Below are positions 1 to 7,765 of a DNA stretch of 64,000 nt, piece after piece (the first letter of the stretch is position 1; each line of letters starts with the position of its first letter). The notes below the pieces were generated by a model. The model was not told the DNA's origin. It saw only the letters and a list, made by a program, of their open reading frames with translations, and ran no database searches. The translations under genes and the position numbers were made by a program. The stretch comes from an uncultured Burkholderiales bacterium (GTDB lineage: Bacteria; Pseudomonadota; Gammaproteobacteria; Burkholderiales; Burkholderiaceae_C). The stretch is from contig CAIQBO010000056.1 in assembly GCA_903870145.1 (NCBI GenBank), forward strand, positions 34,816-98,815, read 5' to 3'.

Positions 1-720
1 CCCCAAGACCAAGGGCGTTCCCAAATCATCAAACACTTTGACAAAGACCAAAGACGTGCCAGCCACGAATCCCGGCATGGCCAAAGGGAAAATCACGCGG
101 CGAAACAAGCGCCAGCCTTTGCAGCCCAAATTCAGCGCGGCCTCTTCCATAGCGCCGTCGATGTTGCGCAATGCCACCGTCAAGTTCATCAAAATAAAAG
201 GGAAATAATGAATGGATTCGACAAAAATCAGCCCATTCAAGCCCTCCATGATCGGCACAGTAAAACCCGCATATTCGTTGAGTAACAAATTGACAGTGCC
301 TGAGCGGCCAAAAATCAACTGCATGGCCACTGCCCCGACAAAGGGCGGCATGATCAAGGGCAATACCCCAAGTGTTTGAATCAGCAGCGCGCCGCGAAAT
401 TCAAATCGGACTGTGAAATATGCCAAGGGCACAGCGATGAGGGCCGCAAAAATGCTGGACATGAAAGCCACGTAAAGGCTTGCAAAAAAAGACTCCTTCA
501 TCAAGCCTTGTGAGAAAAAAGCAGAAAAATGGCCCAATGTCATGCTGCCGTCTTCCTCGACAAAGGCCACCGCAAAAACTTTGGCCACCGGCAAGATGAG
601 AAACAGCAGCAAAAAGCTCAGGACCAAGGCACCCGTCAGCCACGTGCCAGGCCGCACCTGGCCCCAACGCGAGTATCCAGAACCCCACAGGCCTTTGGTC
701 AAAGTCGTATTCAATGCCAT
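1..720 (-). CDS. ABC transporter permease, FbpB/PotB-like (3' end outside window)
   Basis: Inner-membrane permease of a binding-protein-dependent importer; the 240 visible residues are the N-terminal part. After a short cytoplasmic N-terminus there is a hydrophobic segment (about residues 27-45), then further membrane segments. The visible end carries the EAA-type coupling region (EEAALNLGCKGWRLFRRVIFP, shortened here to its core EEAALNLG...FRRVIFPLAMPG), typical of BinPDT permeases of the iron(III)/thiamine/2-aminoethylphosphonate class. The ATG lies 18 bases after the stop of the binding-protein gene, so the two form one operon; the rest of the permease and probably the ATPase lie left of the window. 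Substrate cannot be read from the sequence. Confidence 0.85.
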   Translation of the reverse strand, partial: MALNTTLTKGLWGSGYSRWGQVRPGTWLTGALVLSFLLLFLILPVAKVFAVAFVEEDGSMTLGHFSAFFSQGLMKESFFASLYVAFMSSIFAALIAVPLAYFTVRFEFRGALLIQTLGVLPLIMPPFVGAVAMQLIFGRSGTVNLLLNEYAGFTVPIMEGLNGLIFVESIHYFPFILMNLTVALRNIDGAMEEAALNLGCKGWRLFRRVIFPLAMPGFVAGTSLVFVKVFDDLGTPLVLG

Positions 721-738
721 TGCGCCGCGGAGTTGAAA

Positions 739-2100
739 TCAGCGCGCTGTGGCCAAGGCTTGATCCGCCAAATTCACCGCCCTTGCGTAATTGGCTTTGG
801 CCGAACTGCTCCAGTAGTCTTCCAGCGCTGTGACTTGTTTGTTGATACTTGCTTCTTTTTTGTTCGCTGAAAACAGCGCCAAAAAATCCTTATCGGCAGC
901 TTTTTGCATGTTCAGCACTGAAGAAAATGCGGCCTCTTTGGCCTCTTTCAAAAGAGCTGAACCCTTCGCATTGGGCTTCTTGGCAAGCACCGCATCGGCT
1001 GCAAGAATCGCCTTGCCTGCAGCTTGCAGCTCTTTGATTCGAAAGGTGATGACTTGGTCAAACATGGAGGACACCACGGTGTAGCGAGACTCCGACAAAT
1101 CCGAGTCAAATTGCACTTTGGCACGTTTGGCAATTTCAAATGGATTGGGGTATCCCACCGGTGTTTTGCCTCCCATGGCGGCAGGCGGCAAAATTGGCAG
1201 GCGTGAAATTTTGGTGTCATACAGCAATTGTTGGCCCTCCAAAGAGACCGAGTAGGCTATGAATTTTTTGGCTTCTGCAGGATTTTTACTGCCTGTGATC
1301 AAGGCAATATTTGCGGGTACGACCGCTGTCACGTCGGGGTAAGTGAACTCCACTGGAAAGCCAGAATACTTTCCCGCCAAACCAAAGAAATCAATCACCA
1401 AACCAATGCCAAACTGGCCATTGTTGACCCCATCAGGCACGCCAAAACTTCGCTCCGTGATGGCAGCGCAATTGCTGGCAATTTGCAAAATTTGCGTCCA
1501 GCCTTTGTCCCAACCTTCACCTTGCAACAAAGTCTCCACCGTCAAATGGGTGGTGCCCGATCGTGAAGGTGAACTCATGGCCACGTGGCCAAAGTAGACT
1601 GGCTTGGCCAAGTCCGCCCACTGCTTAGGCTGAGGCAATTGATGGGCCGCCATGTAACGGGTGTTGACCATCATGCCGTAACCGGCAAGCGCTTGCCCCA
1701 AGTAAAAGCCCTGCGGGTTGTTGATCGGGTAGTTGCCAACTTTGGCTGGCGTGGCTTTGTTAGACAAATCAGCAATGTTTTCCAATAGCTTTTGTCCGGC
1801 CATGACTTCAAAAGCATCGGGGGCAGAAGCCCAAAAAATATCGGGCCGTTGCCCCAGTGGCATTTCACGAACATAGGCCATGCCTTGCACTGTGTTTTTA
1901 TTCAAAATTTCAAGCTTGATGCTCGGGTTGACTTTTTCAAAAGCCTGTTTGTAGGCCTGCGTTAACTCTTTGGGAAATGAAGTGATCACCGTGACAGTGC
2001 CTGCACTGACATGCCCGCAAATCAGCCAAGTCCATGCCCAAACAATTGCAAGGCTGCGAAGTGTTGTCCAATGAATGCGAAGTGTGGTGCCATCCAGCAT
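739..2100 (-). CDS. ABC transporter periplasmic binding protein (SBP family 1, AfuA/PgtC-like)
   Basis: Secreted solute-binding protein, 453 aa, first gene of the importer operon. A signal peptide occupies about the first 34 residues (hydrophobic run ending ...CGHVSAG), followed by the usual opening VTVITSFPKELT of iron/organophosphate-type binding proteins. The ATG at 2100 is chosen because AGGGAG sits just upstream; a TTG seven codons earlier is the alternative. The protein is about 100 residues longer than ordinary ferric-binding proteins: the C-terminus adds a charged, Ala/Lys-rich helical extension. The family includes iron, phosphoglycerate and phosphonate binders, so the ligand is unknown. 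Confidence 0.85.
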   Translation of the reverse strand: MLDGTTLRIHWTTLRSLAIVWAWTWLICGHVSAGTVTVITSFPKELTQAYKQAFEKVNPSIKLEILNKNTVQGMAYVREMPLGQRPDIFWASAPDAFEVMAGQKLLENIADLSNKATPAKVGNYPINNPQGFYLGQALAGYGMMVNTRYMAAHQLPQPKQWADLAKPVYFGHVAMSSPSRSGTTHLTVETLLQGEGWDKGWTQILQIASNCAAITERSFGVPDGVNNGQFGIGLVIDFFGLAGKYSGFPVEFTYPDVTAVVPANIALITGSKNPAEAKKFIAYSVSLEGQQLLYDTKISRLPILPPAAMGGKTPVGYPNPFEIAKRAKVQFDSDLSESRYTVVSSMFDQVITFRIKELQAAGKAILAADAVLAKKPNAKGSALLKEAKEAAFSSVLNMQKAADKDFLALFSANKKEASINKQVTALEDYWSSSAKANYARAVNLADQALATAR

Positions 2101-2271
2101 AAAAGCTCCCTTGATCAACAACTGAAATATGCGCGTTGATTACTCTGCATGCTAAATCCATTTCACCCCACCATGCACATGAAGGACCCTCAAGGGTTTT
2201 CCCGAGTTTTGCTGACGGTCTATACCGGCACAGGGTACGAGGCAGGCCGCTGAATCAGCTGCAATTGGCTC

Positions 2272-2592
2272 TTACTGAACCACCTGACAAGGCGCATTGA
2301 TCGACCTGGCTTTTCGCTGCTCATCACAGTGCTGAACAGCACGGCGCGCCGCCACGGCAGACAGCTTGACATAGATGGAGCAAGCAAAGGCCATTTTGCT
2401 CGGGTCACTGCTGCTGTCAAAAGCTGCAGCGCAGTGGCCAAAGGGCCCTAAACCCGGCTTGTTGGCTTGCCAACTGACTTGCAAAGATTGTGGCAATTGT
2501 TCTGCGGCAATGGTCGGATGTGACTCAGGAGCCCCAAAGCTCATGGTCGTCATGCCAAGCAAGAGACCCAAGGATAAGTAAATTTTCAACAT
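2272..2592 (-). CDS. Small secreted cysteine-containing protein, unknown function
   Basis: A 106-aa protein with a clear Sec signal peptide: Lys near the start, hydrophobic core LSLGLLLGMTTMSF and a likely cleavage after FGA (residue 21). The mature part of about 85 residues has four cysteines (two in the middle, two near the C-terminus), which could form two disulfides in the periplasm. I do not recognise the family. It is transcribed away from the kinase gene at 2732; an FNR-like box lies between them. Single-gene unit. It could be a lineage-specific periplasmic protein. Confidence 0.6.
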   Translation of the reverse strand: MLKIYLSLGLLLGMTTMSFGAPESHPTIAAEQLPQSLQVSWQANKPGLGPFGHCAAAFDSSSDPSKMAFACSIYVKLSAVAARRAVQHCDEQRKARSINAPCQVVQ

Positions 2593-2655
2593 GCATGGAT
2601 GCTAAAACTTTGAACACCTTTGCACAATGCTGATGGGCTGCAACCCAGTCAGCTC

Positions 2656-2669
2656 TTGATCTAAATCAA
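2656..2669. promoter_or_regulatory. FNR/Anr-type binding site
   Basis: TTGATCTAAATCAA, a perfect match to the FNR-family consensus TTGAT-N4-ATCAA. It lies between two divergent genes and is centred about 41-47 bases upstream of the start point expected from the -10 box at 2697-2702, close to the class II activator position. It is also 64 bases upstream of the secreted-protein gene on the other strand. Binding is inferred. Confidence 0.6.
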
Positions 2670-2696
2670 ATTTTAGGGGCCATGGCAGACAAGCCT

Positions 2697-2702
2697 TAAA
2701 AT
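2697..2702 (+). promoter_or_regulatory. -10 box of the PfkB-family kinase gene
   Basis: TAAAAT, about 30 bases before the ATG at 2732. No recognisable -35 hexamer stands 16-18 bases upstream, as expected for an activator-dependent promoter served by the FNR-like site at 2656-2669. Confidence 0.4.
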
Positions 2703-2731
2703 TGTCGCTTTCAAGATTCACTGCTTCCACC

Positions 2732-3736
2732 ATGTCCCACTACGATCTCTACGCAATTGGCAATGCCTTGGTCGACTCTGAATACCAAGTCAGCGACGCT
2801 TTGCTCAAAACCATGGGGGTCGACAAACGCCACATGACCTTGATTGACACCCCTCGGCGCGCCCAGTTGCTAGCGCATGTCAAAAACATCCCCCCCCGGC
2901 GTACCGGTGGCGGCTCGGCTGGCAACACCGTGGTGGCGCTGGCGCAACTGGGCGGCCGAGCCTTTTACTCCTGCAAAGTAGCGCACGACGAGCTGGGTGA
3001 CTTCTACGTCAAAGATCTGCAAGCCCGTGGTGTAGACACCAACTTGAACCACACCCGCGCGCAAGAAGGCCAAACCGGCAGTTGCATGGTTCTGGTCACA
3101 CCCGATGCCGAGCGCAGCATGTGCACCTTTTTAGGTGTTTCTGCAGAGCTCGATGAAATTGCCTTACACCCACACGACATCGACCGCTCCAAAATTTATT
3201 ACATGGAAGGCTATCTTGCCGCCTCCCCCACCGGCCTCAAAGCGGCATTGGCTGGCCGCCAACGCGCCGTGCAAGCCGGCGTAGCACTGGCCTTGACCTT
3301 GAGCGACGTGAGCATGATTCGTTTTTGCAAAGATGGATTGACAGCCATGCTTGGCGATGGTGTTGATTATTTATTCGCCAATCTGGAGGAAGCGCAAGTC
3401 TGGTGCAACACAGAGGACTTAGACGAAATGGGCTTGCAATTGCGCAAGCTGGCAAAAACAGTTTGCCTGACCCGCGGGCCCGACGGCTGCGACGTCTTAA
3501 CGGCCCAAGATGCTTGGCACGTTCCAGCCGAAAAAGTCAAAGCCATTGACACCAATGGCGCAGGCGACATGTTTGCTGGCGCCTTCATGTTTGCCATCAC
3601 GCATGGTTTCACACCCGTGCAAGCGGCCAGTTTGGGCAATCAAGCAGCCGCTGCCGTGGTGAGCCAACATGGCAACCGATTGACCACCGGTCAACTCAAC
3701 GTCATCAAGTCTTACGTACTGCCCAAAATCAGCTGA
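2732..3736 (+). CDS. PfkB-family kinase, adenosine-kinase type
   Basis: Cytoplasmic ribokinase-fold kinase, 334 aa, that phosphorylates a nucleoside or sugar with ATP. Both PfkB signatures are present: the glycine-rich GGGSAGNT near residue 60, and DTNGAGDMFAGA near residue 273 with the catalytic Asp of the GAGD anion hole. The opening YDLYAIGNALVD is typical of the bacterial adenosine kinase/2-keto-3-deoxygluconate kinase branch. ATG at 2732 is preferred over the in-frame TTG at 2702, which overlaps the -10 box. The stop overlaps the convergent rfbC stop by 8 bases. Adenosine is the likeliest substrate but is not proven by the motifs. Confidence 0.88.
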   Translation: MSHYDLYAIGNALVDSEYQVSDALLKTMGVDKRHMTLIDTPRRAQLLAHVKNIPPRRTGGGSAGNTVVALAQLGGRAFYSCKVAHDELGDFYVKDLQARGVDTNLNHTRAQEGQTGSCMVLVTPDAERSMCTFLGVSAELDEIALHPHDIDRSKIYYMEGYLAASPTGLKAALAGRQRAVQAGVALALTLSDVSMIRFCKDGLTAMLGDGVDYLFANLEEAQVWCNTEDLDEMGLQLRKLAKTVCLTRGPDGCDVLTAQDAWHVPAEKVKAIDTNGAGDMFAGAFMFAITHGFTPVQAASLGNQAAAAVVSQHGNRLTTGQLNVIKSYVLPKIS

Positions 3737-4289
3737 AGGTTTGCGCCTGTGCCAGCAGCGGGGCTGCCGCATCTTTGGCCGCCAAAAGGGGCGTCTGAAT
3801 GCCCTCAGGCAAAGGCCATTGAATGCCCACTGCAGGGTCGTTCCAGCCCACGCTGCGCTCATGTTCAGGGTACCAGTAGTCGGTGGTTTTGTACAAAAAT
3901 TCGGCCGCCTCACTGAGCACCAAAAAGCCATGTGCGAAACCAGGTGGCACCCACATTTGTCGGTTGTTTTCGCTGCTCAAGCGCACCCCGCTCCAGCGCC
4001 CAAATGTCGATGAGCTGCGCCGCATGTCAACGGCCACGTCAAAGACTTCACCGCGCACCACGCGCACCAGTTTGCCTTGCGCATGTTCAATTTGATAATG
4101 CATACCGCGCAAAACACCCCGCGCTGACAGGCTGTGATTGTCTTGCACAAACTGAGCGCTCAGTCCGGTTGCCTGTGCAAAATCTCTCTCGTTGAAGCTC
4201 TCGTAGAAAAAGCCGCGCGCGTCGCCAAATACCTTGGGCTCTAAAACCAAAACCTCGGGCAACTCAGTGGAAATGACGGTGTAGGGCAT
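3729..4289 (-). CDS. rfbC: dTDP-4-dehydrorhamnose 3,5-epimerase
   Basis: Converts dTDP-4-keto-6-deoxyglucose to dTDP-4-keto-L-rhamnose on the way to dTDP-L-rhamnose for surface polysaccharide. The 186-aa length is normal for RmlC cupins. The signature NHSLSARGVLRGMHYQ around residues 50-66 carries the catalytic His, and GKLVRVVRGEVFDVAVD is the next core strand region. The ATG directly follows the rfbA stop with no spacer, so translation is probably coupled. Partner genes rfbB and rfbD are not in the window. Confidence 0.95.
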   Translation of the reverse strand: MPYTVISTELPEVLVLEPKVFGDARGFFYESFNERDFAQATGLSAQFVQDNHSLSARGVLRGMHYQIEHAQGKLVRVVRGEVFDVAVDMRRSSSTFGRWSGVRLSSENNRQMWVPPGFAHGFLVLSEAAEFLYKTTDYWYPEHERSVGWNDPAVGIQWPLPEGIQTPLLAAKDAAAPLLAQAQTFS

Positions 4290-5168
4290 TCAGTTGGACT
4301 TGAGCAAGCCGAGCAAGTATTGGCCATACCCATTCTTGGCCAAAGGACGTGCCAATTTTTCCAATTGTTCGGCATTGATCCATTGCTGAGAAAATGCAAT
4401 TTCTTCCGGACAGGCCACCATCAAGCCCTGGCGTTTTTGCAAAGTGGCTATGAACCCTGCGGCCTCGAGCAAACTGTCGTGGGTGCCCGTGTCGAGCCAA
4501 GCGTAGCCTCGTCCCATGATCTCCACATGCAACTGGTTTTGTTCCAAATAGCGGAGATTGACATCGGTGATTTCCAATTCGCCGCGCGCTGAAGGCCGAA
4601 TGTTTGCGGCAATTTCACAGACTTGCTCGTCGTAGAAATACAGACCCGTGACGGCGTAATTGCTTTGAGGTTGAAGGGGTTTTTCCTCAATGCTCAATGC
4701 GCGCTGCTTTGCATCAAAGGCCACCACGCCATAACGCTCAGGGTCTTGCACATGGTAGGCAAAAACGCTGGCACCTTGCGCCATGCCATCGGCTCTTTGC
4801 ATGAGTTTGACCAAATCGTGGCCATAGAAAATATTGTCCCCCAACACCAAGGCACTGGGTTTGTGGTTCACAAAATTTTTGCCAATGATGAAGGCTTGCG
4901 CCAAGCCATCGGGGCTGGGCTGAACCGCATAAGAGATGTTCATGCCCCATTGACTGCCATCGCCCAGGAGTTCCGTGAAACGCGGGGTATCGTAAGGGGT
5001 GCTGATCAACAAAACATCCCGAATGCCAGCCAGCATCAAAGTGGTCAAAGGGTAGTAGACCATGGGCTTGTCGTACACCGGCATGAGTTGCTTGGACACC
5101 GCTTGAGTAACTGGGTACAAGCGTGTGCCAGAGCCACCGGCCAAGATAATGCCTTTGCGAGAATTCAT
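4290..5168 (-). CDS. rfbA: Glucose-1-phosphate thymidylyltransferase
   Basis: Makes dTDP-glucose from glucose-1-phosphate and dTTP, the first step of the dTDP-rhamnose pathway. The 292-aa length is normal. The N-terminal nucleotide-binding motif [16 protein letters not shown] is followed by [15 protein letters not shown], and later by the metal/sugar-binding [11 protein letters not shown] near residue 110. ATG at 5168 is preferred; a GTG two codons upstream overlaps the stop of the preceding gene. It is the middle gene of a DUF6172-rfbA-rfbC unit. Confidence 0.96.
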   Translation of the reverse strand: MNSRKGIILAGGSGTRLYPVTQAVSKQLMPVYDKPMVYYPLTTLMLAGIRDVLLISTPYDTPRFTELLGDGSQWGMNISYAVQPSPDGLAQAFIIGKNFVNHKPSALVLGDNIFYGHDLVKLMQRADGMAQGASVFAYHVQDPERYGVVAFDAKQRALSIEEKPLQPQSNYAVTGLYFYDEQVCEIAANIRPSARGELEITDVNLRYLEQNQLHVEIMGRGYAWLDTGTHDSLLEAAGFIATLQKRQGLMVACPEEIAFSQQWINAEQLEKLARPLAKNGYGQYLLGLLKSN

Positions 5169-5173
5169 ACCCA

Positions 5174-5521
5174 CTATTTTGCCACGGCCTCGGAGGGTGC
5201 CAGGCCCTGCTCAGGCACAGCTTCCTCTTGGGAGATCGGCCTTGGCAAGCGCACCCCTGGTTTGGCCAAAATTTCCAAATAAAAACTGATTGCACCGCCC
5301 TTGGCTGCCGCATCGAGCCAAGGCATCACAGCGCTGAAATTCAAGATTTCAGCGCCTTCAGCCGTCAAGCCCATCTTGCAATCAAAGTCCCAATAATCAA
5401 CGCCTGCAGGGCGTGACTTTCTGCCCTCTCGGCGAACGTATTGTCGTATTTCGTGTTTCACGGCGTCCAAGACACGGTCAGGATGCCGGCCTTCTTGTTG
5501 AAGTTTGAATGTTTTTTTCAT
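5174..5521 (-). CDS. DUF6172-like conserved protein
   Basis: A 115-aa soluble protein without signal peptide or membrane segment. The core [15 protein letters not shown] followed by [12 protein letters not shown] (residues about 22-52) resembles the small DUF6172 family of proteobacteria; the family name is from memory. Function is unknown. It lies directly upstream of rfbA with its stop 5 bases before the rfbA ATG, and its own start is 48 bases from the divergent helicase start. The C-terminal 25 residues are rich in Pro, Glu and Ala and look disordered. Confidence 0.75.
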   Translation of the reverse strand: MKKTFKLQQEGRHPDRVLDAVKHEIRQYVRREGRKSRPAGVDYWDFDCKMGLTAEGAEILNFSAVMPWLDAAAKGGAISFYLEILAKPGVRLPRPISQEEAVPEQGLAPSEAVAK

Positions 5522-5569
5522 GTGCTGATGCTTTGCGCTTTGCCTGATTATGCGTCTATGCTCAGGCCT

Positions 5570-6814
5570 ATGCCTTTTAACGCCCTGGGCTTAGCGCCCG
5601 AGTTGCTGCAAGCACTCAAACCCAAAAGCTACCCCGCTCCCACACCGGTTCAATCTGAAAGCATCCCGCCCGTGCTAGAAGGCCGCGATGTACTGGTCTC
5701 TGCACCAACGGGGTCAGGCAAGACCGCTGCCTATGCTTTGCCCCTCTTGCAGCGCTGGATCAGCGCCAGCTTGGCACACCTCGACACGCCGCACACCCGC
5801 GCGCGCGCCTCGCCGCAAGCCTTGATTTTGCTGCCCACACGCGAGTTGGCTGTGCAAGTTGGTCAAACTTTTCGAAGCTTGGCGGTGCACCTGCCCAAGG
5901 CTTGCAAAATCACCGTGGTTTTTGGCGGCGTCTCGATCAACCCGCAAATGATGGGCCTTCGCGGCGGTTGCGACATCTTGGTGGCCACCCCAGGGCGCTT
6001 GCTGGATCTGATGGCACACAACGCTGTTCAATTGCAAGGCCTTGAGTCTTTGGTTTTAGACGAAGCCGACCGCCTGCTCGACCTTGGTTTTCAAGACGAA
6101 CTGAGCCAAATTTTGGCGGTTTTGCCAGCGCGGCGGCAGACCTTGTTTTTTTCAGCCACTTTGCCCGAATCCGTGTTGACACTGTCACAGACCTTGTTGA
6201 ACAAGCCTGTTCGCGTCGATGTGATGCCCCAAGCACCCCAACCCAGCGTGATTATGCAGCGCGCCATCTTGGTAGACCGCACGCAAAGAACCCAACTGCT
6301 CAAACACTTGATGACGCACGAGGGATGGCGCCAAGTTTTGGTTTTTGCAGCCACCCAGCACGCATGTGACATGGTGGCCACCAAACTGCGCAACGCGGGC
6401 ATTTCGGCAGAGCCCTTTCACGGGCAACTGAGTCAAGGTAAAAGAAGCCAAGTCTTGGCCGATTTCAAGGCTGGCCGGCTCAAGGTGGTATTGTCTACCG
6501 ACTTGGCCTCGCGCGGCATCGACATTCAAAATTTACCATGCGTGGTGAACTTTGATCTCCCAAGATCGGCAGTTGACTACACCCACCGCATAGGCAGAAC
6601 AGGTCGCGCGGGCCAAGCAGGCGATGCGCTGAGCTTTGTCAGCCCAAGCACCCAAGCCCATTGGCATTTGATTGAAAAGCGTCATGCCGTTCAATTGAAG
6701 CTCGAGGTGCTGCCTGGCTTTGAGCCCACGGAGCCTGTGCCCGTGGCCGACCCCACAGGAGGCGTCAAAGGGCTGCGACCCAGCAAGAAGGACAAGCTCA
6801 GGCGAAGCTTTTAA
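5570..6814 (+). CDS. DEAD-box RNA helicase, RhlE-like
   Basis: ATP-dependent RNA helicase of 414 aa, acting in RNA decay or ribosome assembly. The motifs run in order: Q motif (TPVQSESIP), I (APTGSGKT), Ia (PTRELA), Ib (TPGRLLD), II (DEAD in LVLDEADRLLDLGF), III (SAT), IV region, V (STDLASRGIDI) and VI (HRIGRTGRAG). The basic tail is short (KGLRPSKKDKLRRSF). ATG at 5570 (MPFNALGLAPELLQAL) matches the usual start of RhlE proteins; earlier in-frame starts would run into the divergent gene. The stop overlaps that of uppS by 4 bases. Confidence 0.93.
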   Translation: MPFNALGLAPELLQALKPKSYPAPTPVQSESIPPVLEGRDVLVSAPTGSGKTAAYALPLLQRWISASLAHLDTPHTRARASPQALILLPTRELAVQVGQTFRSLAVHLPKACKITVVFGGVSINPQMMGLRGGCDILVATPGRLLDLMAHNAVQLQGLESLVLDEADRLLDLGFQDELSQILAVLPARRQTLFFSATLPESVLTLSQTLLNKPVRVDVMPQAPQPSVIMQRAILVDRTQRTQLLKHLMTHEGWRQVLVFAATQHACDMVATKLRNAGISAEPFHGQLSQGKRSQVLADFKAGRLKVVLSTDLASRGIDIQNLPCVVNFDLPRSAVDYTHRIGRTGRAGQAGDALSFVSPSTQAHWHLIEKRHAVQLKLEVLPGFEPTEPVPVADPTGGVKGLRPSKKDKLRRSF

Positions 6815-7530
6815 ATCAGCGCAGACGAGCCGAATCGGCGGTCCCGGGTGGCGAACCAAGTCATGGCTTCGCGCAAACGTTGCACAGAAAAATCTGGCCA
6901 TAAATCGTCGGTAAAAAACATTTCTGCATAGGCGGCCTGCCAGAGCATGAAATTGCTGATTCGCCGCTCGCCGCCGGTTCGGATCAAAAGATCCACTTCA
7001 GGCGCATCGCCAGTGCTCAAATAAGGCGATAACCGGGCCTCTGACAATTCAGCAAGGCTTTGATCAGGGTGCGCCGCGTGCCATGCCTGAACCGCTTGGA
7101 CCATGTCCCAGCGCCCGCCGTAGTTGGCGGCAACATGCAAGGTGATCTTGGTGTTCTTTTCTGTTTGCGCCTGTGCATCGGCGATCAACTTTTGCAAGCA
7201 CTCACCAAAACCATCTTTGTTGCCCAGCACTTTCAGGCGAACCCCGTTGGTGTTCATGCTGTCGACTTCTTTTTGCAAATACGTCTCAAACAAGCCCATC
7301 AGGTAGCTGACCTCCTCCTCAGGGCGGCGCCAATTTTCAGTGCTGAAGGCGAAAATACTCAAATGCTCGACCCCTGCTTTGGCGCAGGCCTCCACAATGG
7401 CCCTGACCTTTTTGGCACCCGCTGCATGACCTAAAGCAGATGGCAGCATGCGTTTTTTTGCCCAGCGCCGATTGCCATCCATGATAATGCCAATGTGTTT
7501 GGGGGTAGCGCCTTTGATTTGAAGTGGCAT
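6811..7530 (-). CDS. uppS: Isoprenyl (undecaprenyl-type) diphosphate synthase
   Basis: Cis-prenyltransferase that condenses isopentenyl diphosphate units to make the lipid carrier for cell-wall synthesis. The 239-aa length fits. Signatures: HIGIIMDGNRRWAKKR with the catalytic Asp at 18, FAFSTENWRRP, and the C-terminal RTGGERRISNFMLWQ. It stands alone here, without frr or cdsA, which often flank uppS in this group, so a second copy elsewhere is possible. The upstream region holds the perfect palindrome at 7558-7573. Confidence 0.93.
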   Translation of the reverse strand: MPLQIKGATPKHIGIIMDGNRRWAKKRMLPSALGHAAGAKKVRAIVEACAKAGVEHLSIFAFSTENWRRPEEEVSYLMGLFETYLQKEVDSMNTNGVRLKVLGNKDGFGECLQKLIADAQAQTEKNTKITLHVAANYGGRWDMVQAVQAWHAAHPDQSLAELSEARLSPYLSTGDAPEVDLLIRTGGERRISNFMLWQAAYAEMFFTDDLWPDFSVQRLREAMTWFATRDRRFGSSALI

Positions 7531-7557
7531 TCGATCAGATATGGGGTGGGGGTGTTA

Positions 7558-7573
7558 GTGCTCAATTGAGCAC
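7558..7573. repeat. Perfect 16-base palindrome, operator-like
   Basis: GTGCTCAATTGAGCAC is a perfect dyad. It contains TTGAGC on both strands. On the plus strand this hexamer stands exactly 17 bases before TACAAT (7589-7594), so the palindrome covers a -35 box. It also lies 28 bases upstream of the uppS ATG on the minus strand. It could be an operator for either transcript. Confidence 0.5.
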
Positions 7574-7594
7574 GTTAATGATGGATTTTACAAT
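7566..7594 (+). promoter_or_regulatory. Candidate sigma-70 promoter with no downstream coding gene
   Basis: TTGAGC, a 17-base spacer and TACAAT form a good housekeeping promoter pointing right. The next gene on the plus strand is apaH, 2 kb away, beyond two genes on the opposite strand. The likely product is therefore a short non-coding transcript ending near the hairpin at 7698-7721. Confidence 0.45.
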
Positions 7595-7599
7595 GTTTA

Positions 7600-7721
7600 G
7601 GCCCTGCGTGCATCGGCAAAGCCTTCAACAGGACGAAACCCGAACCGCTCATAATCCAATTATCCAGCGAGAGAATGCGCAAGCGCAATCTAATTGATAA
7701 AGCCGCATCACTGCGGCTTTA
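7600..7721 (+). ncRNA. Candidate small RNA between uppS and the H-NS gene
   Basis: The region from the predicted start point (about 7600) to the end of the hairpin at 7698-7721 holds no plausible ORF on the plus strand. It contains short hairpins (TGCGC-AA-GCGCA at 7676-7687; ATAAT-CCA-ATTAT at 7651-7663). The promoter is good; the 3' hairpin lacks a long U-tract on this strand. This is an inference from position and signals only. Confidence 0.3.
7698..7721. terminator. Stem-loop between convergent transcripts
   Basis: TAAAGCCGCA, loop TCAC, TGCGGCTTTA: a perfect 10-base-pair stem. It lies 45 bases past the stop of the H-NS gene (minus strand) and could end that transcript as well as the candidate plus-strand RNA. 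U-tracts on both sides are short, so efficiency is uncertain. Confidence 0.55.
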
Positions 7722-7733
7722 TGGAGGCCCGTT

Positions 7734-7756
7734 TTGCATGCCTCAAGTGCATGCAA
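7734..7756. repeat. Inverted repeat downstream of the H-NS gene
   Basis: TTGCATGC, 7-base loop, GCATGCAA: perfect 8-base arms, 10 bases beyond the stop of the H-NS gene. It may be part of its 3' end structure together with the stem-loop at 7698-7721. Confidence 0.4.
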
Positions 7757-7765
7757 TCGAAAGCA

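Noticed and set aside
4623..5282. Open frame of about 220 codons opposite rfbA
   Set aside because: Antisense to a fully conserved thymidylyltransferase.
7531..7765. Possible tRNA or other structured RNA of known type between uppS and the H-NS gene
   Set aside because: No tRNA cloverleaf, anticodon stem or CCA end can be drawn; only the promoter and simple hairpins remain, reported as a candidate small RNA instead.
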